A stretch of DNA of 30,135 nt from the IMG/VR virus record IMGVR_UViG_3300033571_003447, positions 1 to 30,135 of that record. One strand, written 5' to 3'. Shown here piece after piece: positions 20,089 to 28,781 of the stretch. Position 1 is the stretch's first letter; each line of letters starts with the position of its first letter. Position numbers and translations under genes: made by a program. The notes below the pieces were generated by a model. The model searched no databases, was not told where the DNA came from, and saw only the letters and a list, made by a program, of their open reading frames with translations. This stretch comes from a virus.

Positions 20089-20994
20089 ATGCCTCTCGGT
20101 ACAAATCAAGTAACCACCACCACTGCTGCAACGTTCATTCCTGAAGTATGGAGTGATGAGATCGTTGCTGCGTACAAGAAGAACCTCGTTGCTGCGAACC
20201 TCATCAAAAAGATGAACTTCAAAGGCAAAAAGGGTGATGTTGTTCACATGCCTGCCCCCAACCGTGGCTCTGCCTCGGCCAAGGCTGCTAACACCCAAGT
20301 GACCCTGATCGCTGCCACTGAAGGCGAGAAGACCGTCACGATCAACCAGCACTGGGAATATTCCCGTCTGATCGAGGACATCGTGGAAGCCCAAGCTCTG
20401 TCCAGCCTGCGTCAGTTCTACACTGATGACGCTGGTTACGCTTTGGCTCGTCAGGTTGACACCTCTCTGATCCAACTGGGTCGTGCTGCCAACGGTGGCG
20501 ATGGCACTGCCAACTACACTGGAGCCTACTCTGGTGCTGATGGCACGACTGCCTACACTGGCACTGCTGGTGCTCTGACTGATGCTGCCATCCGCCGCAC
20601 CATTCAGCGTTTGGACGACAATGACGTGCCTATGGATGGCCGTTTCCTGATCGTTCCGCCCTCAACCCGCAACACCCTGATGGGCATCGCTCGTTTCACC
20701 GAGCAAGCCTTCGTTGGTGAGGCAGGCAGCTCGAACACCATCCGCAATGGTGAAATCGGCAACGTGTACGGCATCCCCGTGTTTGTGACCTCCAACGCTG
20801 ATGCGGCCACCGATGGTGATCGTATCTGTTTGCTGGCTCACAAAGACTTCGCCGTGCTGGTTGAGCAGATGGGCGTTCGCACCCAGACCCAGTACAAGCA
20901 AGAGTACCTCGGTACGCTGTTCACCGCTGACGTCCTGTACGGCGTTGGTGAGTTGCGTGACAACGGTGCTGTTGCTCTGGCTGTCCCGGCTTAA
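20089..20994 (+). CDS. Major capsid protein
   Basis: A 301-residue protein with features of HK97-fold coats: an N-terminal ATFIPEVWSDEIVAAYKKNL, a FKGKKGDVVHMPAPN strand region, a spine helix (SSLRQFYTDDAGYALARQVD), and late DGRFLIVPPSTRNTLMG and GNVYGIPVFVTSN segments. The DNA is GC-richer and uses a narrower codon set (ctg, gct, ggc) than its neighbours, as expected for the most expressed virion gene. It has a ribosome site AAGGAG before the ATG and ends in a strong terminator. The lineage (P22-like or other) cannot be fixed by eye. Confidence 0.93.
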   Translation: MPLGTNQVTTTTAATFIPEVWSDEIVAAYKKNLVAANLIKKMNFKGKKGDVVHMPAPNRGSASAKAANTQVTLIAATEGEKTVTINQHWEYSRLIEDIVEAQALSSLRQFYTDDAGYALARQVDTSLIQLGRAANGGDGTANYTGAYSGADGTTAYTGTAGALTDAAIRRTIQRLDDNDVPMDGRFLIVPPSTRNTLMGIARFTEQAFVGEAGSSNTIRNGEIGNVYGIPVFVTSNADAATDGDRICLLAHKDFAVLVEQMGVRTQTQYKQEYLGTLFTADVLYGVGELRDNGAVALAVPA

Positions 20995-21007
20995 TAACAA
21001 TAACTCT

Positions 21008-21066
21008 GGCCCTTCGGGGCCTCAAGAGCTTGCACCCTTAAGTCCCCTCTTCGGAGGGGCCTTTTT
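21008..21066 (+). terminator. Rho-independent terminator after the capsid gene, with a preceding hairpin
   Basis: A first hairpin, GGCCC-TTCG-GGGCC (21008-21021), is followed by CCCCTC-TTCG-GAGGGG (21044-21059), CC and TTTTT (21062-21066). Both use the very stable TTCG tetraloop. The second is a textbook intrinsic terminator; the first may stop RNA decay from the 3' side. Confidence 0.92.
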
Positions 21067-21102
21067 AAAAGTTTCAAGTGAGTCTTTTAGAAAGGTAAAC
21101 TC

Positions 21103-21285
21103 ATGGCTAAGTTTAAATGTCTCTCTACTGGTAATATATTTGAGTTTAAATACGAAGTAGACATTATATCGATGCGAAAGCATCCTGAGTATGTTGAGGT
21201 TTTAGAGGATTCGGTGGTTAAAATAATCGAAGAAATTAAGCCCAAACGTAAACATCAACAAAAAAATCAAACACACACTGCTTAG
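21103..21285 (+). CDS. Small virion-cluster protein (60 residues)
   Basis: The product begins MAKFKCLSTGNIFEFKYEVD, then IISMRKHPEYVEVLEDSVV, and ends in a basic Lys/Gln/His tail. A Cys-containing strand, an acidic helix and a HPEY motif make a pattern that I recall after capsid genes in podoviruses. AAAGG lies seven bases upstream of the start. The function is unknown; a head decoration or assembly role is possible. Confidence 0.72.
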   Translation: MAKFKCLSTGNIFEFKYEVDIISMRKHPEYVEVLEDSVVKIIEEIKPKRKHQQKNQTHTA

Positions 21286-21299
21286 ACCTAGGAATAAAC

Positions 21300-23129
21300 A
21301 TGGCTGGAGTACAACTGCAATACGATGAAAATGGAGCAGTCCGCTATTTTGTGGATGTACCATCTGGAAATGTAGATTACGATGGCAATGCCATATATCA
21401 ACGAGTTGAAGTCCCAGCATCATCAGTAAAGTCTGAGACAGTTAATGTTCCGTATGGTGAAGATGGCGGTGGGTCATATCAGCAATACACGGTTTCTTCA
21501 GATGTTTACCAAAAAGCTGTGGAGGCGGTTACGCCACCTCCTGTTCCTAAAGACTATACACGGCCACAAGAAGTATCACAAAGTGCAGTTTTTCAAGATG
21601 TAAATCCGTTCTCGTTTGGGCAACTTGAAAAAATTTATGACAGCATAAACTCCGGTGCATACAAGGTTAGCCCAGATAAATCGCAACTCATTACCCCTTA
21701 TGGAAATTTTGGTTTGCGACCACTTGGTAACAATTTGTATGACATTCCAATTGGCGCACGATCTGGCTCATACAATGTTGCAATTGGCATAACCGATGAC
21801 AATAAAGCCATATTTAATAAAGACTTTATTGACAATGGTGCAGTCCGTTATCAAGGCGGTGCTCCCGGCGGTGCATTAAGTAGTTTTATCCAAGATATCG
21901 GCCCAGTCGGTAATCTTGCTTTGGCAGTTGCTACTGGTGGATTATCAATTCCTGAACAGATTGCTGCACAGACTTTATATAACGCTGCTGGTGGGCAGGA
22001 TCTTGGAACAGCACTTAAAGGCGGTTTACTGACTACAGGTCTTGCTCAAGGCGCTCAAGCTTTGAGTGGAGGCGCTAGCGTTGCTGTTAACCCTGATGCT
22101 GCTTTCTTAGCTGCTGATGCGGCTCAACTGGCTGGTCAAGGTCTTTCCGAGGCCGCTATCGCTCAAAACCTTAGTCAGTATGGTTCCACTGCTGCTGCGA
22201 ACTTAGCAGCTTCAATGGCCTCTAATGGCCTTGCTGAGTCTCAGATTGCTAAATCTTTGACCGATCTTAGCGCCAATACTGGTCTTACGCTTCAGAATTA
22301 TACTGATGCAGACATGATAGCTCAGGACGCAATGAACCTTAAAGGCGCAGTCGGTAATGACTTCGCTGCGATTGAGCAAAACCTTGTAGCTTCTGGTGTT
22401 GATCCTTTGGTAGCTGCTGATGTTTCTCAACAGATTGCATTCAATCCGAATCTGACTGTAGACCAACTGAGCACACAATTGTCTCGTACATACGGCGCTA
22501 ATATCTACGATACTTCTATGTTGGCGCCTACATCAGTTCTTCCGGGAGAAGGTGGGTATATCTCCGACATTGACGCTGGGGCTGCCGCAGGAGCTGTTGG
22601 AGGCGCTGGAGCTGCCGCTGGTGCCGCTGGAGCTGCCGCCGGAGCCGCTGGCGGTTTAGGAGCTAAAGACATATTGACTGCTTTGGTTGGTAGCGGCCTG
22701 CTTACAGGAGGCTTAGGCGCTCTTACTGGCGGTGGCGGCGGTGGAGGTGGTGTCTCTCTTCCGGTTGCTTCAGACCTTAGCGGCACATCAACAGGTATGT
22801 CTCAGTTCTCTCCAGACTACTATCAACGTATTCAGCAATATTACAATGCTTATATGCCTGAACAGCCCAGAGATGTTGCAACTCCTTTGGCTGACTGGTA
22901 TAATTCATCTTTTGGTAATTACAAATCCAGCAACACACCTGTGGGCGCTGGTTTGATGGGTGCTGCAATGCCTGTCTCATCAATCATGGCTCCGGTTGGT
23001 CAAACACAGTCCTTTCCTAACCAAGTTAGCAACACACAGGTAAACCCACAAGCTCCTTCCGTTTTTGCTTCAATGCCTGCACAAGATATTCAAAATATTT
23101 TGTCCTTATTGGGTAATAGAGCTGCTTGA
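21300..23129 (+). CDS. Large Ala/Gly-rich putative virion protein
   Basis: A 609-residue protein. The N-terminal 180 residues are beta-rich (VRYFVDVPSGNVDYDG, YGNFGLRPLGNN, then AIGITDDNKAIF). The middle (200-410) has helical Ala/Gln/Ser segments with loose repeats (LSEAAIAQNLSQYG, LAESQIAKSLTDL, DFAAIEQNLVASG). Residues 425-487 are an extreme Gly/Ala run (AGAAAGAAG repeats, eight Gly in a row). The C-terminus has Tyr-rich PDYYQRIQQYYNAYMPEQ and polar segments. No named domain is seen. Between capsid and fibre genes it could be a tail or DNA-ejection protein (inference). Confidence 0.7.
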   Translation: MAGVQLQYDENGAVRYFVDVPSGNVDYDGNAIYQRVEVPASSVKSETVNVPYGEDGGGSYQQYTVSSDVYQKAVEAVTPPPVPKDYTRPQEVSQSAVFQDVNPFSFGQLEKIYDSINSGAYKVSPDKSQLITPYGNFGLRPLGNNLYDIPIGARSGSYNVAIGITDDNKAIFNKDFIDNGAVRYQGGAPGGALSSFIQDIGPVGNLALAVATGGLSIPEQIAAQTLYNAAGGQDLGTALKGGLLTTGLAQGAQALSGGASVAVNPDAAFLAADAAQLAGQGLSEAAIAQNLSQYGSTAAANLAASMASNGLAESQIAKSLTDLSANTGLTLQNYTDADMIAQDAMNLKGAVGNDFAAIEQNLVASGVDPLVAADVSQQIAFNPNLTVDQLSTQLSRTYGANIYDTSMLAPTSVLPGEGGYISDIDAGAAAGAVGGAGAAAGAAGAAAGAAGGLGAKDILTALVGSGLLTGGLGALTGGGGGGGGVSLPVASDLSGTSTGMSQFSPDYYQRIQQYYNAYMPEQPRDVATPLADWYNSSFGNYKSSNTPVGAGLMGAAMPVSSIMAPVGQTQSFPNQVSNTQVNPQAPSVFASMPAQDIQNILSLLGNRAA

Positions 23130-23202
23130 TGATAAAAGAACGGCTGCAAAAACAGAAGCTACCACACGATAAACAATGCAACGATTAAACTGCGGAGTCT
23201 AA

Positions 23203-24951
23203 ATGGCTACAATCATCACAAAAAACAGTTCTACAGCGTCTGCTGTACCGGCCTCTGGTGATCTTCAGCAGGGCGAGCTTGCTGTTAACGTCACTGACAA
23301 GAAGCTTTTCACTAAAAATGCTTCCAACACTGTTGTTACTGTTGTCGGTACTTTGGGAAACCAAGAATCCAGCAACGTAGCGATCACTGGTGGTACTGTC
23401 GCTGGTGTTGCTCAGACTGGTGGAACAATCAATAACACACCTGTTGGTGCTACAACGGCTTCTACGGTGCGTGGAACCACGGTAACAGCCACGACAGGTT
23501 TCAGCGGCGATCTGACAGGTAACGTGACTGGTAATGTAACCGGTAACGTCACAGGTAACGTGACAGGTAACGTCACAGGAAACTTGACGGGTAACGTCAC
23601 AGCTTCTAGCGGTACATCTTCTTTCAACAACGTGACTATCAACGGCACGTTGGACATGAACTCTGGTACAGCGGGTACGATTACTGGTCTTCCTACGCCC
23701 ACCAACTCTGGTGATGCTGCGCCTAAGAGTTATGTGGACACAGCGATTAGTAACCTAGTCGGCACTGCTCCAGCTACTCTGGATACTTTGGGTGAGATTG
23801 CTGATGCATTGAATGACGATGCTAATATTGCTGCTACCTTGACCAACTCGATTGCCACTAAGGTAAGTAAAGCTGGTGACTCTATGACGGGTGCTCTTGC
23901 GATGGGCAGCAACAAGATCACTGGCTTAGGTACACCTACTGCTGGCACTGATGCATCCACCAAAGCATATGTAGATTCAGTGGGCGATGCTAAGTTGGCC
24001 TTGGCTGGCGGCACGATGACGGGTAATATCACGATGGGGGCTAACAAAGTCACCAGCACTGCTACGCCCACCACGGATGATGATCTGACTCGTAAAGCCT
24101 ACGTTGACAGTATTTTAGGATCTGCAACCTCAGCAGCTACTTCAGCGTCTGCTGCGGCCACCAGCGCCACCAATGCCGCTAATAGCGCCTCTAGTGCCTC
24201 TACAAGCGCTTCTAATGCGGCTGCTAGTGCTTCAGCTGCTGCGGCCTCGTATGACAGCTTTGATGACCGTTATTTAGGCGCTAAAGCTTCTGCTCCTACG
24301 TTGGACAACGATGGTAATGCGTTGTTGACGGGTGCGATCTATTGGAACAGCACTAGCAACACTTTGTGGGTATGGACAGGTAGTGCTTGGTCACAAGCAA
24401 CGTTGACGGCTGGAGGTTTCTTAACTGCTGCCAATAACTTATCTGACGTGGCGAGTGTTTCTACGGCTCGTACAAACCTAGGATTGGCAATTGGTACAAA
24501 TGTACAAGCTTGGGATGCTGATCTCGATACGTGGGCTACAAAAACGGCCCCAACTGGGACTGTTGTAGGTACAACCGACACTCAGACGCTGACCAATAAG
24601 ACCATTGAGGCAGGTACATTTACCAATGGATACACGGAAGAGGTCGCCACTGCCAACACAGGAACTTCTTACACAATTGATCTTGCCAATGGTTCTGTTC
24701 AGATTCTTACGCTGACAGGCAACTGTACTTTTACCTTCCCGACCGCTACTGCTGGTCGCAGCTTCATCATGATTTTGAAGCAAGATGGAACAGGGTCTAG
24801 GACGGTGACTTGGCCAGCTTCGGTGAAGTGGCCTGGGTCTACTGCGCCGACCATTACTAGCACAGCAAGCAAGGCTGACAAGTATGTGTTTACCGCTGAC
24901 AACAACAGCAATTGGGTTGGTTCAACAGGTGGACAAAATTACACGCTGTAA
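23203..24951 (+). CDS. Tail fibre protein with (V/L)TGN repeats
   Basis: A 582-residue fibre. The first 40 residues (TIITKNSSTASAVPASGDLQ, QGELAVNVTDKKLFTKN) resemble the N-terminal attachment region of many tail fibres. Residues 104-131 are seven (V/L)TGN units. Next come repeated KAYVDS...AGDSMTGALAMG/GGTMTGNITMG blocks that form trimeric beta structure, and an Ala/Ser-rich helix (SAATSASAAATSATNAANS). The C-terminal beta domain has TGNCTFTFPTATAGR, LKQDGTGSRTVTWP and NNSNWVG. Fibres bind the host surface. The next gene starts three bases after the stop. Confidence 0.88.
   Translation: MATIITKNSSTASAVPASGDLQQGELAVNVTDKKLFTKNASNTVVTVVGTLGNQESSNVAITGGTVAGVAQTGGTINNTPVGATTASTVRGTTVTATTGFSGDLTGNVTGNVTGNVTGNVTGNVTGNLTGNVTASSGTSSFNNVTINGTLDMNSGTAGTITGLPTPTNSGDAAPKSYVDTAISNLVGTAPATLDTLGEIADALNDDANIAATLTNSIATKVSKAGDSMTGALAMGSNKITGLGTPTAGTDASTKAYVDSVGDAKLALAGGTMTGNITMGANKVTSTATPTTDDDLTRKAYVDSILGSATSAATSASAAATSATNAANSASSASTSASNAAASASAAAASYDSFDDRYLGAKASAPTLDNDGNALLTGAIYWNSTSNTLWVWTGSAWSQATLTAGGFLTAANNLSDVASVSTARTNLGLAIGTNVQAWDADLDTWATKTAPTGTVVGTTDTQTLTNKTIEAGTFTNGYTEEVATANTGTSYTIDLANGSVQILTLTGNCTFTFPTATAGRSFIMILKQDGTGSRTVTWPASVKWPGSTAPTITSTASKADKYVFTADNNSNWVGSTGGQNYTL
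23512..23595 (+). repeat. Seven tandem 12-bp repeats in the tail fibre gene
   Basis: Seven in-frame units of the pattern GTSACAGGTAAC each encode V/L-T-G-N (residues 104-131). Third-codon-position changes between copies keep the amino acids. Unit number could change by slippage or recombination without breaking the frame. Confidence 0.9.
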
Positions 24952-24953
24952 AC

Positions 24954-25595
24954 ATGAAAAAGATTATTGATCTGTCAGGAAAACGCTTTGGTCGATTGAC
25001 TGTAATTGGTCAGGCTGAAGTGCGTGACAAGCATGGTCGTGTTTTATGGAATCTTTTATGTGATTGCGGCAAAGAGGTCTGCTATGAACCTGGACGGTTC
25101 AAGTATGGCAACACAAACTCTTGTGGTTGCTATCGACAGGAAAAGGTTGGTAATGAACATCGCAAACATGGATTGAGCAAAACACCAATTTATCAATGTT
25201 GGGTTGCCATGAAGAAAAGATGCCAGAACCCAAAATCTTCTGATTACTACTTATATGGCGAGCGTGGTATCAAGGTTTGCGAAAGATGGTCAATCTTTGA
25301 GAATTTTTATGCTGATATGGGCGATAAACCAGAAGGCATGACAATTGATCGGATTGATTGCAATGCTGACTACACTCCTGAGAATTGCAGATGGGCATCA
25401 ATTACTGAACAGGCAAGAAATAAGCGCAATACAATCAAAGTCACATTTAATGGTGTGACTAAATCATTGCGTGATTTTTGTGATGAACTTTCATTGAATT
25501 GTGGGACTGTAATGACAAGATTGACTCAACAAAAATGGACTGTAGAGCGTGCATTAACGACTCCGACAGGGAGGTTCTCTAATGTTCAGTTCTAA
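24954..25595 (+). CDS. HNH homing-type endonuclease
   Basis: A 213-residue protein. The N-terminal domain (DLSGKRFGRLTVIG, then Cys36/Cys38 and Cys57/Cys59) looks like a zinc-bound AP2-like reader. The middle has GLSKTPIYQCWVAMKKRC, YGERGIKVCERW, and TIDRID (Asp132) followed by YTPENCRWAS (Asn144), the HNH core. The C-terminal VTFNGVTKSLRDFCDELSL, then RLTQQKWTVERALTTP, is the helix-turn-helix-like specificity domain typical of phage homing enzymes. It is AT-richer than its neighbours and wedged three bases after one fibre gene and 14 bases into the next, as mobile genes are. It spreads by cutting genomes that lack it. Confidence 0.88.
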   Translation: MKKIIDLSGKRFGRLTVIGQAEVRDKHGRVLWNLLCDCGKEVCYEPGRFKYGNTNSCGCYRQEKVGNEHRKHGLSKTPIYQCWVAMKKRCQNPKSSDYYLYGERGIKVCERWSIFENFYADMGDKPEGMTIDRIDCNADYTPENCRWASITEQARNKRNTIKVTFNGVTKSLRDFCDELSLNCGTVMTRLTQQKWTVERALTTPTGRFSNVQF

Positions 25596-27510
25596 CACTT
25601 CGCAAGTTTCCTCTGATGCCACCTTTGTCGAGGATGTTTTTAGCACATACATTTACAAAGGCACAGGCAATCAAAACCAAAACATCATTAACGGAATTGA
25701 TCTTTCTGGAAAGGGTGGTTTGGTTTGGCTTAAAAGCAGAAATGTTACTGGCCTTGATGACAACTGGCTACAAGACACGGCAAGAGGAATACGCAATGGT
25801 CTTATTTCAAACAGCACTGCCGCACAATCAGTAAACGCCGATGTCATTACCGCAACACTATCTAATGGATTTACAGAATCTGTTGGATTTTCAACAACAG
25901 ATAGCATTGCCACATGGACATTCCGCAAACAACCCAAGTTCTTTGATGTGGTGACTTACACGGGGAATGGCGCAAACCGCACGATTGCTCACAACCTTGG
26001 TTCTACTCCTGGTTGCATCATTGTTAAACGAACAGACACAACTGGAAACTGGCAAGTTTATCATAGGGGTTTAACTTCAGCGGCATATGCCATTCAAGTC
26101 AACCTTACTACTGCTCAAACTTTATTGACTGATGTTTGGAATAGTACTGCGCCAACGAGCACTGTTTTTAGCGTGGGAACAAACGCTGGCGTAAACGCAT
26201 CTGGTGGCACTTATGTCGCCTACATATTTGCCCACAATGCTGGTGGCTTTGGTTTGGCTGGCACAGACAATGTGATTTCGTGTGGTGGCGTAACGCTTGA
26301 TTCTGGTGGCGGTGATACAACTGTTAATCTTGGATACGAGCCTCAATGGATTTTGGCTAGGCCGACCAATGTGGCCTCCAACTGGACGATGTTTGACAAT
26401 ATGCGTGGATGGGCAGTCGGCGGCTCACAGCAACGACTTAGAGCTAACCTTTCAAACATAGAAGATACACAAACAAACTGGATAAATATTACGCCAACTG
26501 GGTTTATCATTAGCAATAGTTTTTCAAACCCTAGCGACAATGTTATCTACATCGCCATTCGTCGTGGCCCGATGAAAACGCCTACGAGTGGGACGAGTGT
26601 GTTTAGTCCACTGTCGTTTAATTCGTCATCTTCTGCACAAACGATCAATCCCGGAATCACAACAGATTTGTGTATGCTTGATTTCAGAGATACTACTAAT
26701 GGATTTGAATGGTTTGATAGATTGCGTGGGATTACAAGAACGACTGCTTCTGGGAATCCACAAATTACATCTGCATCTACTGCCGCAGAAGCAAATAGCA
26801 CCGATATTAACGGGGCTGGACAAACAACTCTTGTGGCTGGTGGTACTTTAAATGGATACACGCAAATTGTTGAATGTTTCAGGCGTGCCCCTTCCTTCAT
26901 GGATGTGGTCTGCTACACAGGGAACTCCACAGCAGGAACAACTCAATCACATAATTTAAGTGTTGTACCGCAACTAATTATTGTAAAAAACAGAACTGTT
27001 AATCCGTCAAACTGGGCTGTTTATTCTGAAGCAATAGGTGCATCAAAAGGGATGGCGTTAAACACTACCGCTGGTCAGGGAAGTAACAACCCTTATTTAT
27101 GGAATAGCACAACACCAACAGCCACTGTGTTTTCTTTAGGTGACGATACTAGAACCAACGAAACAGGCTCTAAGTATGTTGCCTATCTTTTTGCCACTTG
27201 TGCAGGGGTTAGCAAGGTCGGCTCATACACAGGCTCTGGTACGACCAAACAAATTGATTGCGGGTTCACAGGCGGTGCAAGGTTTGTCCTCATCAAGCGC
27301 ACCGACAGCACAGGCGATTGGTATGTGTGGGACTCTGCCCGTGGCATTGTGTCAGGTAACGATCCGTATCTGCTTTTGAACAGCACAGCCGCTGAAGTCA
27401 CCAACACCGATTATATCGACACCTACTCTGCTGGTTTCGAGATCAGTAGCACAGCACCAGCGGCAATCAACGCCAATGGTGGAACATTCATTTTCTTGGC
27501 GATAGCGTAA
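25582..27510 (+). CDS. Fibre-like tail protein with repeated DUF7483-type units
   Basis: A 642-residue protein. Related blocks recur: FRKQPKFFDVVTYTGNGANR (from about 115) with GCIIVKRTDTTGNWQVYHRG; FRRAPSFMDVVCYTGNSTAG (from about 434) with LIIVKNRTVNPSNWAVYSEA; and SYTGSGTTKQIDCGF (from about 548) with FVLIKRTDSTGDWYVWDSAR. Each unit also carries a YVAYLFA-type strand. This matches the DUF7483 repeat of phage tail proteins. It probably forms part of the host-recognition apparatus with the upstream fibre. GGGAGG lies seven bases before the ATG, inside the endonuclease gene's end. Confidence 0.8.
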   Translation: MFSSNTSQVSSDATFVEDVFSTYIYKGTGNQNQNIINGIDLSGKGGLVWLKSRNVTGLDDNWLQDTARGIRNGLISNSTAAQSVNADVITATLSNGFTESVGFSTTDSIATWTFRKQPKFFDVVTYTGNGANRTIAHNLGSTPGCIIVKRTDTTGNWQVYHRGLTSAAYAIQVNLTTAQTLLTDVWNSTAPTSTVFSVGTNAGVNASGGTYVAYIFAHNAGGFGLAGTDNVISCGGVTLDSGGGDTTVNLGYEPQWILARPTNVASNWTMFDNMRGWAVGGSQQRLRANLSNIEDTQTNWINITPTGFIISNSFSNPSDNVIYIAIRRGPMKTPTSGTSVFSPLSFNSSSSAQTINPGITTDLCMLDFRDTTNGFEWFDRLRGITRTTASGNPQITSASTAAEANSTDINGAGQTTLVAGGTLNGYTQIVECFRRAPSFMDVVCYTGNSTAGTTQSHNLSVVPQLIIVKNRTVNPSNWAVYSEAIGASKGMALNTTAGQGSNNPYLWNSTTPTATVFSLGDDTRTNETGSKYVAYLFATCAGVSKVGSYTGSGTTKQIDCGFTGGARFVLIKRTDSTGDWYVWDSARGIVSGNDPYLLLNSTAAEVTNTDYIDTYSAGFEISSTAPAAINANGGTFIFLAIA

Positions 27511-27519
27511 GGAAGCATC

Positions 27520-28017
27520 ATGGAAATTCGCATCAAACAATCAGGCGCAGTAGTCACCGATGGTGAGTTTCGTGCCATGTTCCCTAACACGGGATTCCCT
27601 GTTCAACTGACAGAGCAGATCATCAACGACTTTGGTGGTGATGTGGTCTTTGAAGGCCCACAAGCCTCTGGTGGTACGGTCTACCAATATAGTCAGCGTC
27701 AAGGCGTTGAGCAAATTGATGGTAAGTGGTACACAAAATATGTGCTTGGCCCGATCTTTACTGATCGCCCTGCTACTGATGACCAACCCGCTAAGACTGC
27801 TGCTGAACAAGAAGCAGAATACAAGGCTCAAAAAGACGCAGAGCAAGCTAAGTCTGTTCGTGATGACCGCACTAAGCGTTTATCTGAGTGTGATTGGACG
27901 CAACTGGCTGATGCGCCTGTTGATAAAACAGCTTGGGCTAATTATCGTCAAGCCTTGCGTGATGTAACGACTCAAGAGGGATTCCCTTGGTCTGTTTCTT
28001 GGCCTGTTAAGCCTTAA
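27520..28017 (+). CDS. Tail fibre assembly protein / chaperone
   Basis: A 165-residue protein. The N-terminal part (MEIRIKQSGAVVTDGEFRAM, KYVLGPIFTD) is beta-like. A Glu/Ala/Lys helix (EQEAEYKAQKDAEQAKSVRD) leads to the conserved C-terminal block RLSECDWTQLADAPVD, WANYRQALRDVTTQEGFPW and a final WP, which is the hallmark of phage tail fibre assembly chaperones. These help fold or attach the fibres encoded just upstream. The start is nine bases after the previous stop, with AAGGA upstream. Confidence 0.85.
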   Translation: MEIRIKQSGAVVTDGEFRAMFPNTGFPVQLTEQIINDFGGDVVFEGPQASGGTVYQYSQRQGVEQIDGKWYTKYVLGPIFTDRPATDDQPAKTAAEQEAEYKAQKDAEQAKSVRDDRTKRLSECDWTQLADAPVDKTAWANYRQALRDVTTQEGFPWSVSWPVKP

Positions 28018-28021
28018 GTAA

Positions 28022-28522
28022 ATGGAACCATTGACAACAGCTTTGGCTGCGTTTGCGGCTGTTCAAAAGACTGTTCAGGTCATTAAACAAGCCCAAAAGA
28101 CAATCAATGATGTTACCTCTCTTGGGCCTCTAGTTTCTCAGTATTTTGGAGCCAAACAAGAGACCATCAAAGCTGTTGAAGAGGCTAAAAAGAAGGGCGG
28201 ATCGTCCTTAGCTCAGGCGGTAGAATTAGAACTTCAGTTACTATCTCAGGAGAAGTTTGAGAATGAACTAAAAATGATCTTCTTCACCACAGGACACGCT
28301 GATACGTGGGATAAGATCACTAAGCGAGTAGCTGAGGCTGAGAAAGAGGCTAAAGAGGCTCAAAGACGAGCTAGGGATGCTGCGATACAGAAAGCCAAGA
28401 AGACTAAGCAGTTAATTGACACAATCATAGGGGTAGGGTTGGTGGTTGTTCTGGTTCCACCAATTCTACTTGTCTTAATCAACGGAATAATCTTTGCCAA
28501 GGATCAAGGGTGGTTTAAATGA
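28022..28522 (+). CDS. Membrane-anchored coiled-coil protein
   Basis: A 166-residue protein. The N-terminal 55 residues are helical (AFAAVQKTVQVIKQAQKTIN), followed by a charged coiled coil (KRVAEAEKEAKEAQRRARDA) and one transmembrane helix at residues 131-158 (LIDTIIGVGLVVVLVPPILL and following), ending with a short KDQGWFK. It overlaps the next membrane gene by ATGA. Such a pair could serve lysis (holin or spanin-like) or virion membrane contact. No signal peptidase site or lipobox is visible, so a spanin is less likely. Confidence 0.65.
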   Translation: MEPLTTALAAFAAVQKTVQVIKQAQKTINDVTSLGPLVSQYFGAKQETIKAVEEAKKKGGSSLAQAVELELQLLSQEKFENELKMIFFTTGHADTWDKITKRVAEAEKEAKEAQRRARDAAIQKAKKTKQLIDTIIGVGLVVVLVPPILLVLINGIIFAKDQGWFK

Positions 28523-28752
28523 CGGACAATGAAGAAATCAGTCACACTGAAATCTACGAAAGGCTCTTGACAGTGGAGCAAAAAGTTGATAAGATAGACC
28601 GCAATACACAGGATGTGGTTAAAGCTTTTAACGCAGCTTCAGGGGCTTTTACGGTGCTAGAGTGGCTGGCCAAGGCTGTCAAACCACTCCTTATCGTCGG
28701 CGCCTTCTTTGGCGCTATTTATGCCGCTGTATCGCATAAGATACATCCATGA
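28519..28752 (+). CDS. Small membrane protein, possibly holin-like
   Basis: A 77-residue protein with an acidic start, a short coiled coil (IYERLLTVEQKVDKIDRNTQ) and one transmembrane segment at 54-71 (VKPLLIVGAFFGAIYAAV), then a basic KIHP end. The layout resembles XhlA-type hemolysin/holin helper proteins. It is coupled by ATGA to the preceding membrane protein. No endolysin gene is seen in the window, so a lysis role is inferred and uncertain. Confidence 0.6.
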   Translation: MTDNEEISHTEIYERLLTVEQKVDKIDRNTQDVVKAFNAASGAFTVLEWLAKAVKPLLIVGAFFGAIYAAVSHKIHP

Positions 28753-28781
28753 CCACTGTAGCACATAAGGTACATCCATGA
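28735..28781 (+). repeat. Duplicated translation-start segment
   Basis: CATAAGATACATCCATGA (28735-28752) and CATAAGGTACATCCATGA (28764-28781) match at 17 of 18 bases, 29 bases apart. The first ends the membrane protein gene and the second carries the AAGG site and ATG of the DUF6496 gene. A small tandem duplication may have created the present start. Confidence 0.75.

Noticed and set aside
22505-22786. A leftward 93-residue Pro/Ala-rich frame
   Set aside because: It is the mirror of the Gly/Ala coding tract in the virion protein; the proline runs are a reading of GGC/GGT repeats on the other strand.
23129-23188. A 19-codon frame overlapping the stop of the 609-residue gene
   Set aside because: It is very short, has no ribosome site and no recognisable features. 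It is likely chance in the gap before the fibre gene.
23412-23705. Leftward frame rich in VTLPVTLPV repeats
   Set aside because: It is the antisense reading of the 12-base fibre repeats, with no ribosome site.
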